A stretch of 64,000 nt of DNA from Legionella sp. PATHC032 (lineage in GTDB: Bacteria > Pseudomonadota > Gammaproteobacteria > Legionellales > Legionellaceae): positions 739,001 through 803,000 of the forward strand of contig NZ_JAPHOV010000001.1 in assembly GCF_026191185.1 (NCBI RefSeq), written 5' to 3'. How positions within the stretch are numbered: position 1 is the stretch's first letter; each line of letters begins with the position of its first letter. Made by a program: the position numbers and the translations under genes. A model generated the notes under the pieces. The model was not told the origin of the DNA, searched no databases, and worked only from the letters and a program-made list of their open reading frames with translations. Shown here piece by piece: positions 28,809-39,037 of the stretch.

Positions 28809-31658
28809 TTGGTAAAAATCATGCCAAATCTGCCTGGCTTATATTTTCTTCAAGCCTATCCACGCGAAGAAATATGGAGATTATTTGTTGATGGACGTTT
28901 CTGGTCAAAAGAAAATGGATGGAGGGGCTATGAATCGCGAGAACCAGGATGCCTTAATGCTGCTCTGGAGAGTTTATGCTCAATTGCGTTGCAAGTTGAG
29001 AAATCAGGTGAGACATTTGAATTAAACGTTGATTTAATAAAGAAGATACACAAGAAGTGTGGAAAAAAAGTAGAGGAATTACAGGAAAAAAATCCAGGTG
29101 AAATCAGAACAAATGAGCCTGTTTCATTTGGTATTCCAGCTGGCCGGGCCTCAATTAAGGGCATTGAAGAATTCCTGAGCTTTGCCTTTCTTACAGAAGG
29201 AGAAGCTGAATTTGGCCCGGGCAAAGCCGGCCCATTTGGCCCAAGCTTTAATAAGAACTATTTTAAAAATCTGAATCCTGAACAAATACACGAGCTTGCC
29301 AAACAAATCTATGTCGATATGTGCAAATATGGGCATAGTAATACCAATCATTTCTATCTTGCAGTAATGAAAAATGTGGATGTCTACCTGGAAAAAATTA
29401 CCCAATCTTACAATCAGGAAATAAAAACCGCTGAAACGCTTGATGAAAAACTTAAAATTATCGTTAAGCACATTCGAATGTACGAAGTATTGCATCCCTT
29501 TAGAGACGCTAATGGCCGAACTTTTGTCAATAATTTATTAAATATTCTTTTAATGCAACAAGGTTTACCGCCAGCAACGTTTTATGAGCCTAATGTTTTT
29601 GATTTATATAGCGCGGATGAGTTGGTAGTTGTTGTAAAGGAAGCCATTTTTAATACGGTAGAAATTATTGAAAAAAGTAAAAAAAAGGATCCTATTTTTT
29701 TATATGGATATCATTCAAGCTTGGAAGATCAAACCAAATTTCGGGACATGCTGGATAGTCCATCTTACGAAAAAATCACACACATGGATTTTTCAGATTT
29801 AAATCCGAAGAAGCTGCAATCGAACGTTCAAAAATGTTTATCGTCATTAAATGAGCAATATCCATTACACAGAGGCGCAATCTATCTTAGTGAGCCTGAT
29901 GATGTAAAATTATTAATGTCAAATTGCAATGAGTCCGACATTAATCAACGGATAGAGCAAGGAGCTCCACCTCTTTATGTAGGTAAAACTCCCGCTCATT
30001 TGGCTGTGCTATCAGGGAATATGGCAATGATTGATGAGCTTATTGCAAAAAAAGCGGATTTGTCACTTCAGGATTACGATGGCAAAACAGCTCTTCACTA
30101 TGCTGCAGAGTATGGAAATATGCAAATCATGGGCAAAATACTAAAAATTGTATTAAGCCAGGAGAATGCAATCAAGATTTTAAATATAAAGGATAATCAT
30201 GGCAAAACAGCATTCCATTATGCTGCTGAATATGGAACTCCGGAGTTAGTATCAGCTTTGACAACAACAGCAGTTATTCAGATCAATGAACCCGATAACA
30301 GCGGTTCTTCAGCAATAACCTTGGCATATAAAAATCATAAATTGAAAATTTTTGATGAACTATTAAACTCAGGAGCTGATATTAGTGATGAACTTTTGGA
30401 CGCAATATGGGCCCGGAAGGATAAAGAGACATTAGGTAAAATTATTGCTAAAAATGAGAAAATTCTTTTGAATAAAGAAGCCCTGAGAATTGCTATTTCT
30501 ATGGGAAGCATCAGTCTGGTTAAAAAATTCTTACATGCCGGTATTGAGATTGATACGCCGCTAACTAAAGAAAAAGCGACGCTTTTAATGTTATCTACAA
30601 ATTCCGGTAATCCAAAATTGGTCAGTTACTTATTGAAAAAAGGGGCTAATACGCGTTTAACCGATACCAGTGGCAATACGGTTCTACATTATGTTTTTTA
30701 TACAAAGCCCGAAAACAGGCAGGCCTTGATTAATATTATCATAGAAAAAGATAAGGAATTAATTAATCAGCCCAATACCAATGGAAATCCACCTCTTTAT
30801 AATGCCGTGGTAGTCAATGATTTGAAAATGGCAAAAATCTTATTGGAAAAGGGGGCAAGGGTTGATTTCGAAGACAGGCTTGGGAATAATATTTTGCATA
30901 GTGCCATGAGACGATGTGATTTGCCGATCATATTGGATATTGTCAAGAAAGACCGTAGCTTACTTCATAAAAGAAACTCTGAAGGAAGAAATCCCTTTCA
31001 CCAGGCATTGCATGAGATGCCTACATTTCCATCCTCAAAAGAAACAGAAGAAATCCATTTTATGAATTTAAGTGATTTTCTTTTAAAAGAAGGAGTAGAT
31101 TTAAATAAAAAAGATATTCAGGGAAAAACAATATTAGATATTGTGTTATCCAAGCAGTATTTTCACTTAGGTGTCAAACTGATGAAGGCAGGTGCTCATA
31201 CCAATATCTCTTCCTCATCCAAATTTCTTAAAAATTCTGATGCCAATTCTATTTTGGAACGTCCTTTTAAATTTAAGAACGATTTAAAGAAAGAACTCGA
31301 TGAAAATCCGCTAATTGCTATGGCACAAATTAATGATTTGTACGTCCAAATCAAAAATAACAGGATTAGGACTCCCACAGGTTATGTCCTGAAAGAAGGA
31401 GTATCCTTTTTTAAAGGAAAATCAAACGATGCCAAAGCACATGATGAGGTTTTATCGGTTTTAAAGGAACTCTACGATAGTAAACTTACAGAGATACTCG
31501 GTAATCTTCCTGGCGAAGGAGTGGAGCAAATCAAAAGAAGTCAGAAACTTTTTGACACCGAACTAAAATTATTAATTAAAAATCAGGACATTTCGAGGAA
31601 AGTCGATAAAAAATCCATTCAGGAAGCAGTTGGTACATCCTTGAAAATAAAATGGTAA
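28809..31658 (+). CDS. ankX: AnkX, Fic-domain phosphocholine transferase with ankyrin repeats (Dot/Icm effector)
   Basis: AnkX transfers phosphocholine from CDP-choline to host Rab1 and Rab35, blocking their normal regulation. The Fic motif HPFRDANGR begins at His229, the catalytic histidine by established numbering. Residues from about 375 onward contain a series of ankyrin repeats (GKTPAHLAVLSGN, DGKTALHYAAEYGN, HGKTAFHYAAEYGT and several more). The C-terminal region beyond residue 800 is helical. The gene starts with TTG at 28809; an ATG four codons later is an alternative. TATAAT at 28781-28786 may be the -10. The sequence differs at scattered residues from the reference protein as I remember it. 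It ends only 6 bases from the convergent lem3 gene, whose product reverses its modification. Confidence 0.96.
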   Translation: MVKIMPNLPGLYFLQAYPREEIWRLFVDGRFWSKENGWRGYESREPGCLNAALESLCSIALQVEKSGETFELNVDLIKKIHKKCGKKVEELQEKNPGEIRTNEPVSFGIPAGRASIKGIEEFLSFAFLTEGEAEFGPGKAGPFGPSFNKNYFKNLNPEQIHELAKQIYVDMCKYGHSNTNHFYLAVMKNVDVYLEKITQSYNQEIKTAETLDEKLKIIVKHIRMYEVLHPFRDANGRTFVNNLLNILLMQQGLPPATFYEPNVFDLYSADELVVVVKEAIFNTVEIIEKSKKKDPIFLYGYHSSLEDQTKFRDMLDSPSYEKITHMDFSDLNPKKLQSNVQKCLSSLNEQYPLHRGAIYLSEPDDVKLLMSNCNESDINQRIEQGAPPLYVGKTPAHLAVLSGNMAMIDELIAKKADLSLQDYDGKTALHYAAEYGNMQIMGKILKIVLSQENAIKILNIKDNHGKTAFHYAAEYGTPELVSALTTTAVIQINEPDNSGSSAITLAYKNHKLKIFDELLNSGADISDELLDAIWARKDKETLGKIIAKNEKILLNKEALRIAISMGSISLVKKFLHAGIEIDTPLTKEKATLLMLSTNSGNPKLVSYLLKKGANTRLTDTSGNTVLHYVFYTKPENRQALINIIIEKDKELINQPNTNGNPPLYNAVVVNDLKMAKILLEKGARVDFEDRLGNNILHSAMRRCDLPIILDIVKKDRSLLHKRNSEGRNPFHQALHEMPTFPSSKETEEIHFMNLSDFLLKEGVDLNKKDIQGKTILDIVLSKQYFHLGVKLMKAGAHTNISSSSKFLKNSDANSILERPFKFKNDLKKELDENPLIAMAQINDLYVQIKNNRIRTPTGYVLKEGVSFFKGKSNDAKAHDEVLSVLKELYDSKLTEILGNLPGEGVEQIKRSQKLFDTELKLLIKNQDISRKVDKKSIQEAVGTSLKIKW

Positions 31659-31664
31659 GAACTG

Positions 31665-33377
31665 CTATTTGAATTCCTTTTTATTATCTATTTCGCCCTC
31701 CAATAATTGCAAATCGATGTTTTTGTGAAATGCCTTGTATAGCTTATTTTGGTTTTCCCCAAACAATGTTTGGAAAACTCCGGTTTTTGGTTTTATTTCA
31801 CTATCCAGCATAGACAATAGCAATTTAATATCATTTTTTTCCAGAGAGGATTCCTTGAATAAATAAGAGCTCAGATCATTTAAGCGTTCCTGATAACTCT
31901 TTTTACTATCTAAACCAGTGGAAATACGAAAATAGTGAGTTAAGACAGCCTGAGTTTTATCAAGGGTTTCTTTTTTAAAAGCTCGCTCAAAATGAGCTTC
32001 AGAAATTGGGCACTCGATTTCAGGTTGTATCATTTCAAGTGATAGACGATGAAATGCTTCTTCTAAATCAGCCTCAGATTTTATCGTTGCTTTAAATAGT
32101 GGGGCCAGGATTTGATGTTTCTCGGGGTAATTGATAAAACCTCGTATGAGCTCATCTAAATGATAGGGAATGCGCGTTACATTGATGGTTGAACAATCCC
32201 CGACGGTACGACTTTTTAAATCTTGCATGACCATCTCCAGCGGGATTTCAATGTTTTCAAAATAAGTTATTCCATCGCTCAAACCGTCTTCAAAGAGAAT
32301 TGCTTTTAATGTCTGTGCTGTTTCCGTATTACCGGTCTTAATAAAATGTTTCAGGACTTCATTAATGGTTTTGACAGATTTTTCCTGGAAGTGTTGTTGT
32401 TCTATTTCATGAATTAATTTTGTTAATGTTTTTCTGCGCTCTAAACTGCGAGACATAGCACGATGGGTAATGATACGAGCGATATCATATGAAGAGGGGT
32501 AGGGGGCATCTGTCAATTCGTCAAATAGCGTTTTGAAATATTCTTTATCCACTCCTATATCCCGACGGTCATTGGTTTGAGCAAACAAACTGGTTTTCAA
32601 CTCCCCCCAAATCCCATCTGTCATGGATATTATAATATCGCCTTCTGCAAGTTGAAGTGTTTTCCTGACAAGCAGTGCGTCTTTATTCGCAGTTATTGCC
32701 AGGGCTTGCAGGGATGGTGGAGTCCAGGTACCAAATCCTCGATATATGTGGCATGCGGGTAACATATGTTTTATCTTAAAACGTTTATCCAGGATAATAA
32801 TTAATCCATCACCAATATTTGCAAATTCACCGATGAATCCTTTTCCCTGATTATGTTTATAGATAAAAGCAGCCATCGAAGCTTCTGAAAGTTGCGATTT
32901 TTTTGGTGCTGTTTGTTTTTTCTCAGAGGCTTTTGGTTGGGTAATCAAGCTTAGAGTTGCATCAATATTTTGGTCGCAATTCAAAAAAATCTCACAACTG
33001 GAATGAGATACTCTGTATATCTCGTCGTCTTCTTCCTGATCGCCATTTCCACCACCCAGACCGTCAGTAATTGCGACTCTTGCCCCGTTAATAATACCAT
33101 TTGTATCAGTAGTCACTAACACGCCGGAGGAATCGAGTATGGTATCATGTTCGATATCCTTCTCTTGGTGAGAAAGGCTGGAACCAATAATAATGGCATG
33201 ATTATGACTTTGATTTACAGAATAAAACCGTTCTGATAAAAAGCTTGATAAACCTTTTGTTTGGTCTTTTGCAACGGATTGTGAAAAAATAATTTTTTTC
33301 CCGGTGATAATTTTATCTCTCATATTGCAACTCGTAAGAACAAGCTTATTCTCATTAATAATATAGCGTAACTTCAT
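31665..33377 (-). CDS. lem3: Lem3, dephosphocholinase of PP2C fold (Dot/Icm effector)
   Basis: Lem3 removes the phosphocholine that AnkX attaches to Rab1. It is 570 residues, the known length. The PP2C-type metal-binding pattern is visible: TDGLGGGNGD with Asp105 and Asp113, NIGDG with Asp190 (a reported catalytic residue), and SMTDGIWGE with Asp254. The C-terminal 290 residues are helical and of unassigned role. It faces ankX tail to tail, so the two have separate promoters and could be expressed at different times, as fits an enzyme and its antidote. No signal peptide is present, as expected for a Dot/Icm substrate. Confidence 0.95.
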   Translation of the reverse strand: MKLRYIINENKLVLTSCNMRDKIITGKKIIFSQSVAKDQTKGLSSFLSERFYSVNQSHNHAIIIGSSLSHQEKDIEHDTILDSSGVLVTTDTNGIINGARVAITDGLGGGNGDQEEDDEIYRVSHSSCEIFLNCDQNIDATLSLITQPKASEKKQTAPKKSQLSEASMAAFIYKHNQGKGFIGEFANIGDGLIIILDKRFKIKHMLPACHIYRGFGTWTPPSLQALAITANKDALLVRKTLQLAEGDIIISMTDGIWGELKTSLFAQTNDRRDIGVDKEYFKTLFDELTDAPYPSSYDIARIITHRAMSRSLERRKTLTKLIHEIEQQHFQEKSVKTINEVLKHFIKTGNTETAQTLKAILFEDGLSDGITYFENIEIPLEMVMQDLKSRTVGDCSTINVTRIPYHLDELIRGFINYPEKHQILAPLFKATIKSEADLEEAFHRLSLEMIQPEIECPISEAHFERAFKKETLDKTQAVLTHYFRISTGLDSKKSYQERLNDLSSYLFKESSLEKNDIKLLLSMLDSEIKPKTGVFQTLFGENQNKLYKAFHKNIDLQLLEGEIDNKKEFK

Positions 33378-33463
33378 ATGCCAAGCTTAATGGCTTGTAG
33401 AAAATCTTATGCCTGGCTTGAGAAATTGATTTCTTTCCAGTGTTTTTACAATTTCAAAAAAAT

Positions 33464-35770
33464 TTAACTTGCTTTGGCTTCCAAAAGAATGGTTTCAAAT
33501 TTTTGAGCCAGGAGCTTATTTTCGTCTCCATCCAAAGTGGATAACTCCTCGGTATATGTTTTACAGCTCACTTTTCCGCTGCTTACATCATAAATAGCAC
33601 CAACCATCCCTATCTCATTACTGTCTATCATAGTCCGTAAAATATCACTTTTTTTATAAATGTTCTGTAAGGTATTTGCAACATTTAATTCAGTGACATG
33701 ATTTACAAAAGTTTGATTTTTTCCGTTACGTTCTGTTGTAGTTTCTTTTTCTGCGTTAACTGCAGGCTTAATTTTAGAGAGCAATTGGGTGATATGACCC
33801 TTTTCAATACCATCACAGGCAGATTGAATGGCGCCGCATCGGGTATGTCCCAGAACCATGATAAGCTTTGCACCAACTACGTTACAGGCGTATTCTATGC
33901 TGGCCAAAATATCGTCATTAATCACATTGCCTGCTATGCGGACACAAAAAAGATCACCGAAACTCATATCAAAGATGGTTTCTACAGGAACCCTTGAATC
34001 GATACAGGCCAAAACCACAGCAATTGGATGTTGTGTTTTTGCAGTGTATTTTATATCGATTTGGTTTGATCGATGAATCCGGTTATCGCTTAAAAAGCGC
34101 TGATTTCCCTCAAGCAGTATGTTTAATACTTGTGCGGGCGTCAGGTTAGTTTGAACATCATAGGTTGTAACCGTAATGAAATCGATGTAGTTATGAATTT
34201 TATAGTGTTCCTGAAATCCGGTGAAATTTAAAGAAATTTGTTTACTGCCTGCTAACTCTTCTTTCAATTCATTAAATAAGTCAAGGATCTCTTTATCAAT
34301 GTATTGAGAATAACGTGCATCGATAATCAGTTGAGAACGTCTGGGTAATGTATCCAATTCAGCGACCAATGCAGCTTTGTTAAGAAAAGTCATTTGTTGA
34401 GGAAGCATCAAACGGTATGTTGAACCATTTGGATAAATTTCCTTGATGATATCAATACGAGCCTGACTATTGGATTTTAATATATAAAAGAGGCTGATAG
34501 CCAGACCTATCAATATACCTGCCAAGAGGTTGAAGGTAATAATACTGATCACAGTCACTATAAACGGAATAAATCGATCACTGCCTTGGGAAAAGATATT
34601 AATATAGATTGCCGGTTTATTTAATTTATAACCAGTGTAAATTAAAATTGCAGCGAGAGAAGATAAAGGGATTTTATTCAATGCGCCTGGTATCAACATG
34701 ACAGCAAATAAAATGAAAAAACCATGGAGTACGGCTGAAAATTTGGTTTTTGAGCCGGCATGGATATTAATGGAAGTTCTGACAATGACTGATGTAACAG
34801 GTATACCTCCAACCAGGCCCGCTGTTATATTGCCTAAGCCTTGAGCAACCAATTCCTGGTTAGTTGGACTGTGCCTTCTTTTTTTATCCAATCGTTCTGA
34901 CGCTTTGAGATTAAGCAACGTTTCCAAAGAAGCAACGATACATATGACTAGTGCATAGAGATAGACTTTAGGATTAGTCCAGGCAGACCAGTCAGGGTAT
35001 TCAAGATGGCTAAAAAATTGGAAAAAACCATTGGTATCTGGGATATTAACCAGTTGAGGCGAGTTTTGTGCCAGGCTGGAGTTTGTCCAGATAAAAAGCT
35101 CATTTAACAGTATTCCTGCCAGAACTACAAGGATAGGGGCTGGGATTTCCTTCAGAATTTTATTCTTGGTTATATCAAAATAGATTAAAATAGCCAATGA
35201 AAGAGTAGTAATTATGAGTGCGCCTTCATTAATATGCTGCGACAAAGCCAATAAAGGGCTTACTGTAAACCCTTCTGTTGTTTCCAATAAATGCGTTTTA
35301 AGTTCATCAAAGTCTGATGAAAGTGTGAATGCGAGTGGTAATTGCTTAATGATTAGCAAGATCCCGATTGAACACAGTAAGCCTTGAACTACGTTCGAAG
35401 GAACATAATCTGCAACGAATCCTGCTCTTAATGCACCTATTATCATTTGTAAAAGGCCTGCAATCGTAAGAGCCAATAAGAAGGTATTAAAATCACCAAG
35501 TTGAGAGATTGCCGCCAATACAACGGCTGCCATACCCGCAGCAGGTCCGCTGACACTAACCTGTGAGCCGCTAAATATACCCACAACAATACCGCCAATG
35601 ATTCCACTTAAGATACCAGAAAAAAGAGGTGCGCCAGAAGCCAGGGCAATACCTAAGCATAAAGGAATCGCCACGAGGAAAACGACAATTGCAGCAACAA
35701 AATCAAATTTTAAATAACGTTTAGAGTAGATACGAAATAGACGCAGGTTAACTATATTTCTGTTAATCAT
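33464..35770 (-). CDS. SulP-family anion transporter fused to beta-carbonic anhydrase
   Basis: A 768-residue fusion. Residues 1 to about 430 form a SulP transporter with the usual FSGSQVSVSGPAAGM signature and 10 or more membrane helices. A STAS domain follows (LIIDARYSQYIDKEILDLF). From about residue 560 comes a beta-carbonic anhydrase: Cys589 in CIDSR, His642 and Cys645 in GHTRCG are the zinc ligands, and the Asp591-Arg593 pair is present, so it should be active. Such fusions suggest bicarbonate import joined to its interconversion with CO2, for pH control or for carboxylation, rather than sulfate uptake. It stands alone on the minus strand with a 188-base upstream gap. Confidence 0.92.
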   Translation of the reverse strand: MINRNIVNLRLFRIYSKRYLKFDFVAAIVVFLVAIPLCLGIALASGAPLFSGILSGIIGGIVVGIFSGSQVSVSGPAAGMAAVVLAAISQLGDFNTFLLALTIAGLLQMIIGALRAGFVADYVPSNVVQGLLCSIGILLIIKQLPLAFTLSSDFDELKTHLLETTEGFTVSPLLALSQHINEGALIITTLSLAILIYFDITKNKILKEIPAPILVVLAGILLNELFIWTNSSLAQNSPQLVNIPDTNGFFQFFSHLEYPDWSAWTNPKVYLYALVICIVASLETLLNLKASERLDKKRRHSPTNQELVAQGLGNITAGLVGGIPVTSVIVRTSINIHAGSKTKFSAVLHGFFILFAVMLIPGALNKIPLSSLAAILIYTGYKLNKPAIYINIFSQGSDRFIPFIVTVISIITFNLLAGILIGLAISLFYILKSNSQARIDIIKEIYPNGSTYRLMLPQQMTFLNKAALVAELDTLPRRSQLIIDARYSQYIDKEILDLFNELKEELAGSKQISLNFTGFQEHYKIHNYIDFITVTTYDVQTNLTPAQVLNILLEGNQRFLSDNRIHRSNQIDIKYTAKTQHPIAVVLACIDSRVPVETIFDMSFGDLFCVRIAGNVINDDILASIEYACNVVGAKLIMVLGHTRCGAIQSACDGIEKGHITQLLSKIKPAVNAEKETTTERNGKNQTFVNHVTELNVANTLQNIYKKSDILRTMIDSNEIGMVGAIYDVSSGKVSCKTYTEELSTLDGDENKLLAQKFETILLEAKAS

Positions 35771-35958
35771 AATCTAAAAGTTCCTTTATTTTGAGTTCAA
35801 CATCAGGTTAATAAAAAAAGCCATGGGTGGGCTGATAATTTGAGAGCCTATTTTTGTATATTTCACGCCATTTGTCAAAATAATAATCTTATTTTGCATG
35901 CAATTATTTCACTATATTGCAAAAATGCAAAGAAATATTAGATAATAATTTTCAGAAG

Positions 35959-36810
35959 TCAAATTGTTTCATCCTCGAATTCAAATTCCTGTGCATTAAA
36001 AACTTCTTCACATTGAATTGACAGCGCGGTTTCAAGACCATCTTCCAAATTTTTAAAATTCCAAAGACTTTGATCCATTAATTGACTTGGCTTCAAACTT
36101 TGCAGCGCATGAAGCATGTTGCTTGGGACTTTCGGGTTCTCAATTGCCAGTTGATCAATGAGTGAGGCCACTTTTTTGCGCATTAGATTTTCTTGGGAGC
36201 CACAAAGATTACATGGGATAATTGGAAATGCTTGTTCTGTTGCAAACGTAATAATATCTTTTTCCTGTACATAACACAGTGGCCGTATGACTATGTGCTT
36301 TTTATTATCGCTTAATAATTTGGGTGGCATGGAACGTATATCGCCATTATATAGAATTGACATCATCAAGGTACGAATAAGATCATCACGATGGTGCCCT
36401 AATGCTATTTTATTAAAACCGTTCTCTTCAGCATACCTATAGATGATCCCCCGTCTTAAACGAGAACACAAAGAACAGTAGGTTTTGCCTTCAGGAATTT
36501 TTTCCTTCACTATACTGTATGTGTCTCGGGTTAATATTTCATGAGGAATGGATTTTCCAGCTAACCATTGACGTAAACAGCTGTCATTCCATCCTGGTTG
36601 GGCTTGATCCAGAGTAAAAGCAAAAATTTCAAATTTATTTCCTGATTTGATTCTGAGCTGGTTAAGAATTGTTAATAGTGTGAATGAATCTTTTCCACCG
36701 GAAAGGCATACCATGACCCTGTCACCACGCTGGATCATATTAAAATCAGCTATGGCTTTACCTGTATAATGGAGTAATTTTTTTTCAACTAAAGAAGGAT
36801 TGGAAGACAT
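35959..36810 (-). CDS. ttcA: tRNA 2-thiocytidine(32) synthetase TtcA
   Basis: Adds sulfur to cytidine 32 of certain tRNAs using ATP and a [4Fe-4S] cluster. The PP-loop SGGKDS is near residue 35, and the two CxxC pairs appear as CSLC near residue 116 and CNLC near residue 205, as in TtcA. At 283 residues it is slightly shorter than the E. coli protein. It is the last gene of the operon pcm-tolC-ttcA, 17 bases after tolC. All key residues are present. Confidence 0.93.
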   Translation of the reverse strand: MSSNPSLVEKKLLHYTGKAIADFNMIQRGDRVMVCLSGGKDSFTLLTILNQLRIKSGNKFEIFAFTLDQAQPGWNDSCLRQWLAGKSIPHEILTRDTYSIVKEKIPEGKTYCSLCSRLRRGIIYRYAEENGFNKIALGHHRDDLIRTLMMSILYNGDIRSMPPKLLSDNKKHIVIRPLCYVQEKDIITFATEQAFPIIPCNLCGSQENLMRKKVASLIDQLAIENPKVPSNMLHALQSLKPSQLMDQSLWNFKNLEDGLETALSIQCEEVFNAQEFEFEDETI

Positions 36811-36827
36811 AAAAAAACCTAAATTTG

Positions 36828-38195
36828 TTATTTGGAGGTTTTGTTATCTACTGGTGAAAATCCATTGACACGTGTAGTTGCTAACCATGAGTTAATCTGT
36901 TCGAGATCATTAACGTTTAATGTCCCTGCAAGGTATTTCAGTGTAAGTATGGAGTTAATCAAGTCGTATTGATCCCGTGCTAATTGTTCCTGTGCTTCAA
37001 ACAGTCTTTGTTGAGCATTGACCACATCCACCATGGTTCGAGTTCCCACTTCAAATTGAGCTTCAGTACTTTGCAAAGAATTTTGCACAGAGATGACCGT
37101 TTGTCTGTCCGCCTTTACCTTACTTATCCCATCAGTGATGGTATTGAAAGCGATGCGGCTGTTTACAACGACGTCTCGATATGTTTGTTCCAGTTTTTCA
37201 CTCGTAGACTGAAAATTATATTGAGCTTGTCGAGTCTGAGCCTGGACTAGACCTCCTTGAAAAACAGGAAAATTCATCGCGATTGCAATATTAGCCTGGG
37301 TTTGCTTTGATGGAATAAAAACAGTATTGCCGGATGCATTATTATGTACCTGGCTGGCGTTGCTCTGTAGTGAAAAAACTGGCCAGTTACCCGCAGAGAT
37401 TGCCTTTACATTGTCTTTTGCCACCTCAAGATTATATTTTGCAGCATACAATTTGTAGTTTTGCTTAAGTCCGGTATCTATCCATTGATTCACGTCATTC
37501 GGCTCTGGTTTAACAAGAGGAATTTTACTGTCTTTGAGTGGCGCGAGTGTTTCGTATACGTGATTAGTAAGTTTTCGCAAATTTTCACTCTGATTAATCT
37601 GATTATTGCGGGCGGCGATAACTGTCGCTATCGACTGATCATACGCTGCTTTCGCTTCATAGACAGAAGTGATGGCATCCAGGCCGACTTGAAAACGTTG
37701 AGTTGCTTGATCATACTGTCTTTTGTTTGCCCTTTTTTTTGCTTCGGCAAAATCTAAAGTATCTTTGGCAAACAGGACATCAAAATAAGCTTTGGCTGTT
37801 CTTAGAATTAAATTCTGCGCTGCGTCATTGAAAGAGGCTTGTGCTGCTTTAACAGAAGCTTTAGCTTGGGCAACTTTGGCCCATGCCTGGTAGTTAAACA
37901 GTGCTTGAGATGCATTGACTTGCCACAAATAGCTTCCATAGTATTGATTGGCACTGAAAGCTCCAGCAACAGCATCCTGATAATTGCGGCCGGCTTGTGA
38001 ACCGAGACCTACTTGAGGGTAAAGAGCAGCACGAGCTTGAGGAATGGCTTCGGTACTGGACATATAGGTATCATATGCCTCTTTAAAAATGGTATCGTTC
38101 TCCAGAGCTTGTTGATAGATATCCATTAGGTCTGTTGCAAACACATGGCTTGAAACACCTAAAGTTAAAATCCAACAAAACAGAGATTTTCTCAT
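36828..38195 (-). CDS. tolC: TolC-family outer membrane channel
   Basis: A 455-residue outer-membrane efflux channel that opens inner-membrane pumps and type I exporters to the outside. A signal peptide is cleaved near SHVFAT. Two internally repeated halves are visible, each with long heptad-rich helices (for example [31 protein letters not shown] in the first half, read from its start and end) and the [26 protein letters not shown] helix near the end. The gene lies 11 bases after pcm and 17 bases before ttcA, an operon. Its likely partners include the RND pump at 57939-62368. Confidence 0.92.
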   Translation of the reverse strand: MRKSLFCWILTLGVSSHVFATDLMDIYQQALENDTIFKEAYDTYMSSTEAIPQARAALYPQVGLGSQAGRNYQDAVAGAFSANQYYGSYLWQVNASQALFNYQAWAKVAQAKASVKAAQASFNDAAQNLILRTAKAYFDVLFAKDTLDFAEAKKRANKRQYDQATQRFQVGLDAITSVYEAKAAYDQSIATVIAARNNQINQSENLRKLTNHVYETLAPLKDSKIPLVKPEPNDVNQWIDTGLKQNYKLYAAKYNLEVAKDNVKAISAGNWPVFSLQSNASQVHNNASGNTVFIPSKQTQANIAIAMNFPVFQGGLVQAQTRQAQYNFQSTSEKLEQTYRDVVVNSRIAFNTITDGISKVKADRQTVISVQNSLQSTEAQFEVGTRTMVDVVNAQQRLFEAQEQLARDQYDLINSILTLKYLAGTLNVNDLEQINSWLATTRVNGFSPVDNKTSK

Positions 38196-38206
38196 TCGAG
38201 TTTTCC

Positions 38207-38857
38207 CTAGAAAACAAATTCTTTCGGCTTCAACTGATCTACCAGAGGAGGTATATCCGTTTCAAAAAGCATGGATTCTGACCAGATTGCATTGTGATCC
38301 AACTGAAAAAGATAAGCTTTCATTACAGGGGATTTACCAAGGATCGCGAACAACTTGCCACCAGGTAAAATTTGTAGTTTATGGGTATCTGTCAGTTTTT
38401 CCATGGCACCAGTGAATACCATAACATCGTATGGTGCACTTTCCAACCATCCGCGACATGCGTCTCCGGTAATTAATTCAACATTATTACAATTATGCTC
38501 TTCGAGTTTGCGCTTTGCATTGGCAGTAAAGTCAGAATAATAGTCAATACTGATTACTTTTTTACATAATTTACTGAGTAAAGCAGTCATAAAACCGGTT
38601 CCTGTTCCTACTTCCAACACGGTTTCGTGGCCTTTAAGATCAAGGGCTTGTATAATTGTTCCTTCTTCCAATGGAGTTAACATCCTTTGGCCATGTGCCA
38701 AAGGAATTTGCATGTCTGAATAAGCAAAATTAGAGAAAAGCTCAGGAACAAACTCATGTCGTAAAATCTCATCATATAAGTCGAGGATGGATTCATTTAA
38801 TACATCACCAGTTCGTAACTGTTGTTTGATCATATTTATGCGTGCACTGTGATTCAT
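38207..38857 (-). CDS. pcm: Protein-L-isoaspartate O-methyltransferase
   Basis: Methylates damaged isoaspartyl residues to start their repair. The SAM-binding loop VLEVGTGTGFMTALLSKL and the following VISIDYYSDF acidic strand are clear, and HGQRMLTPLEEGTIIQAL matches the family's substrate-side motif. The start at 38857 gives about 216 residues; an ATG at 38881 would add eight residues and cannot be excluded, since neither has a strong ribosome site. It is the first gene of the operon with tolC and ttcA, the usual order in gamma-proteobacteria related to Legionella. Confidence 0.9.
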   Translation of the reverse strand: MNHSARINMIKQQLRTGDVLNESILDLYDEILRHEFVPELFSNFAYSDMQIPLAHGQRMLTPLEEGTIIQALDLKGHETVLEVGTGTGFMTALLSKLCKKVISIDYYSDFTANAKRKLEEHNCNNVELITGDACRGWLESAPYDVMVFTGAMEKLTDTHKLQILPGGKLFAILGKSPVMKAYLFQLDHNAIWSESMLFETDIPPLVDQLKPKEFVF

Positions 38858-39037
38858 TTGTTCTACCGTCTTAATAATCATTGGATAGGTTAAAACTTTG
38901 GAGCAATTTTAGCAAGAATTCAGCTTATGTCTAAGCATTAATGTTTGAAAGTGAATTTTTCTTGATAATATCTCATGGTGAGAATGTTTAAAATTTGGTA
39001 TTATTTATGAATTTATCCAGAAATACAGGAGATTATA

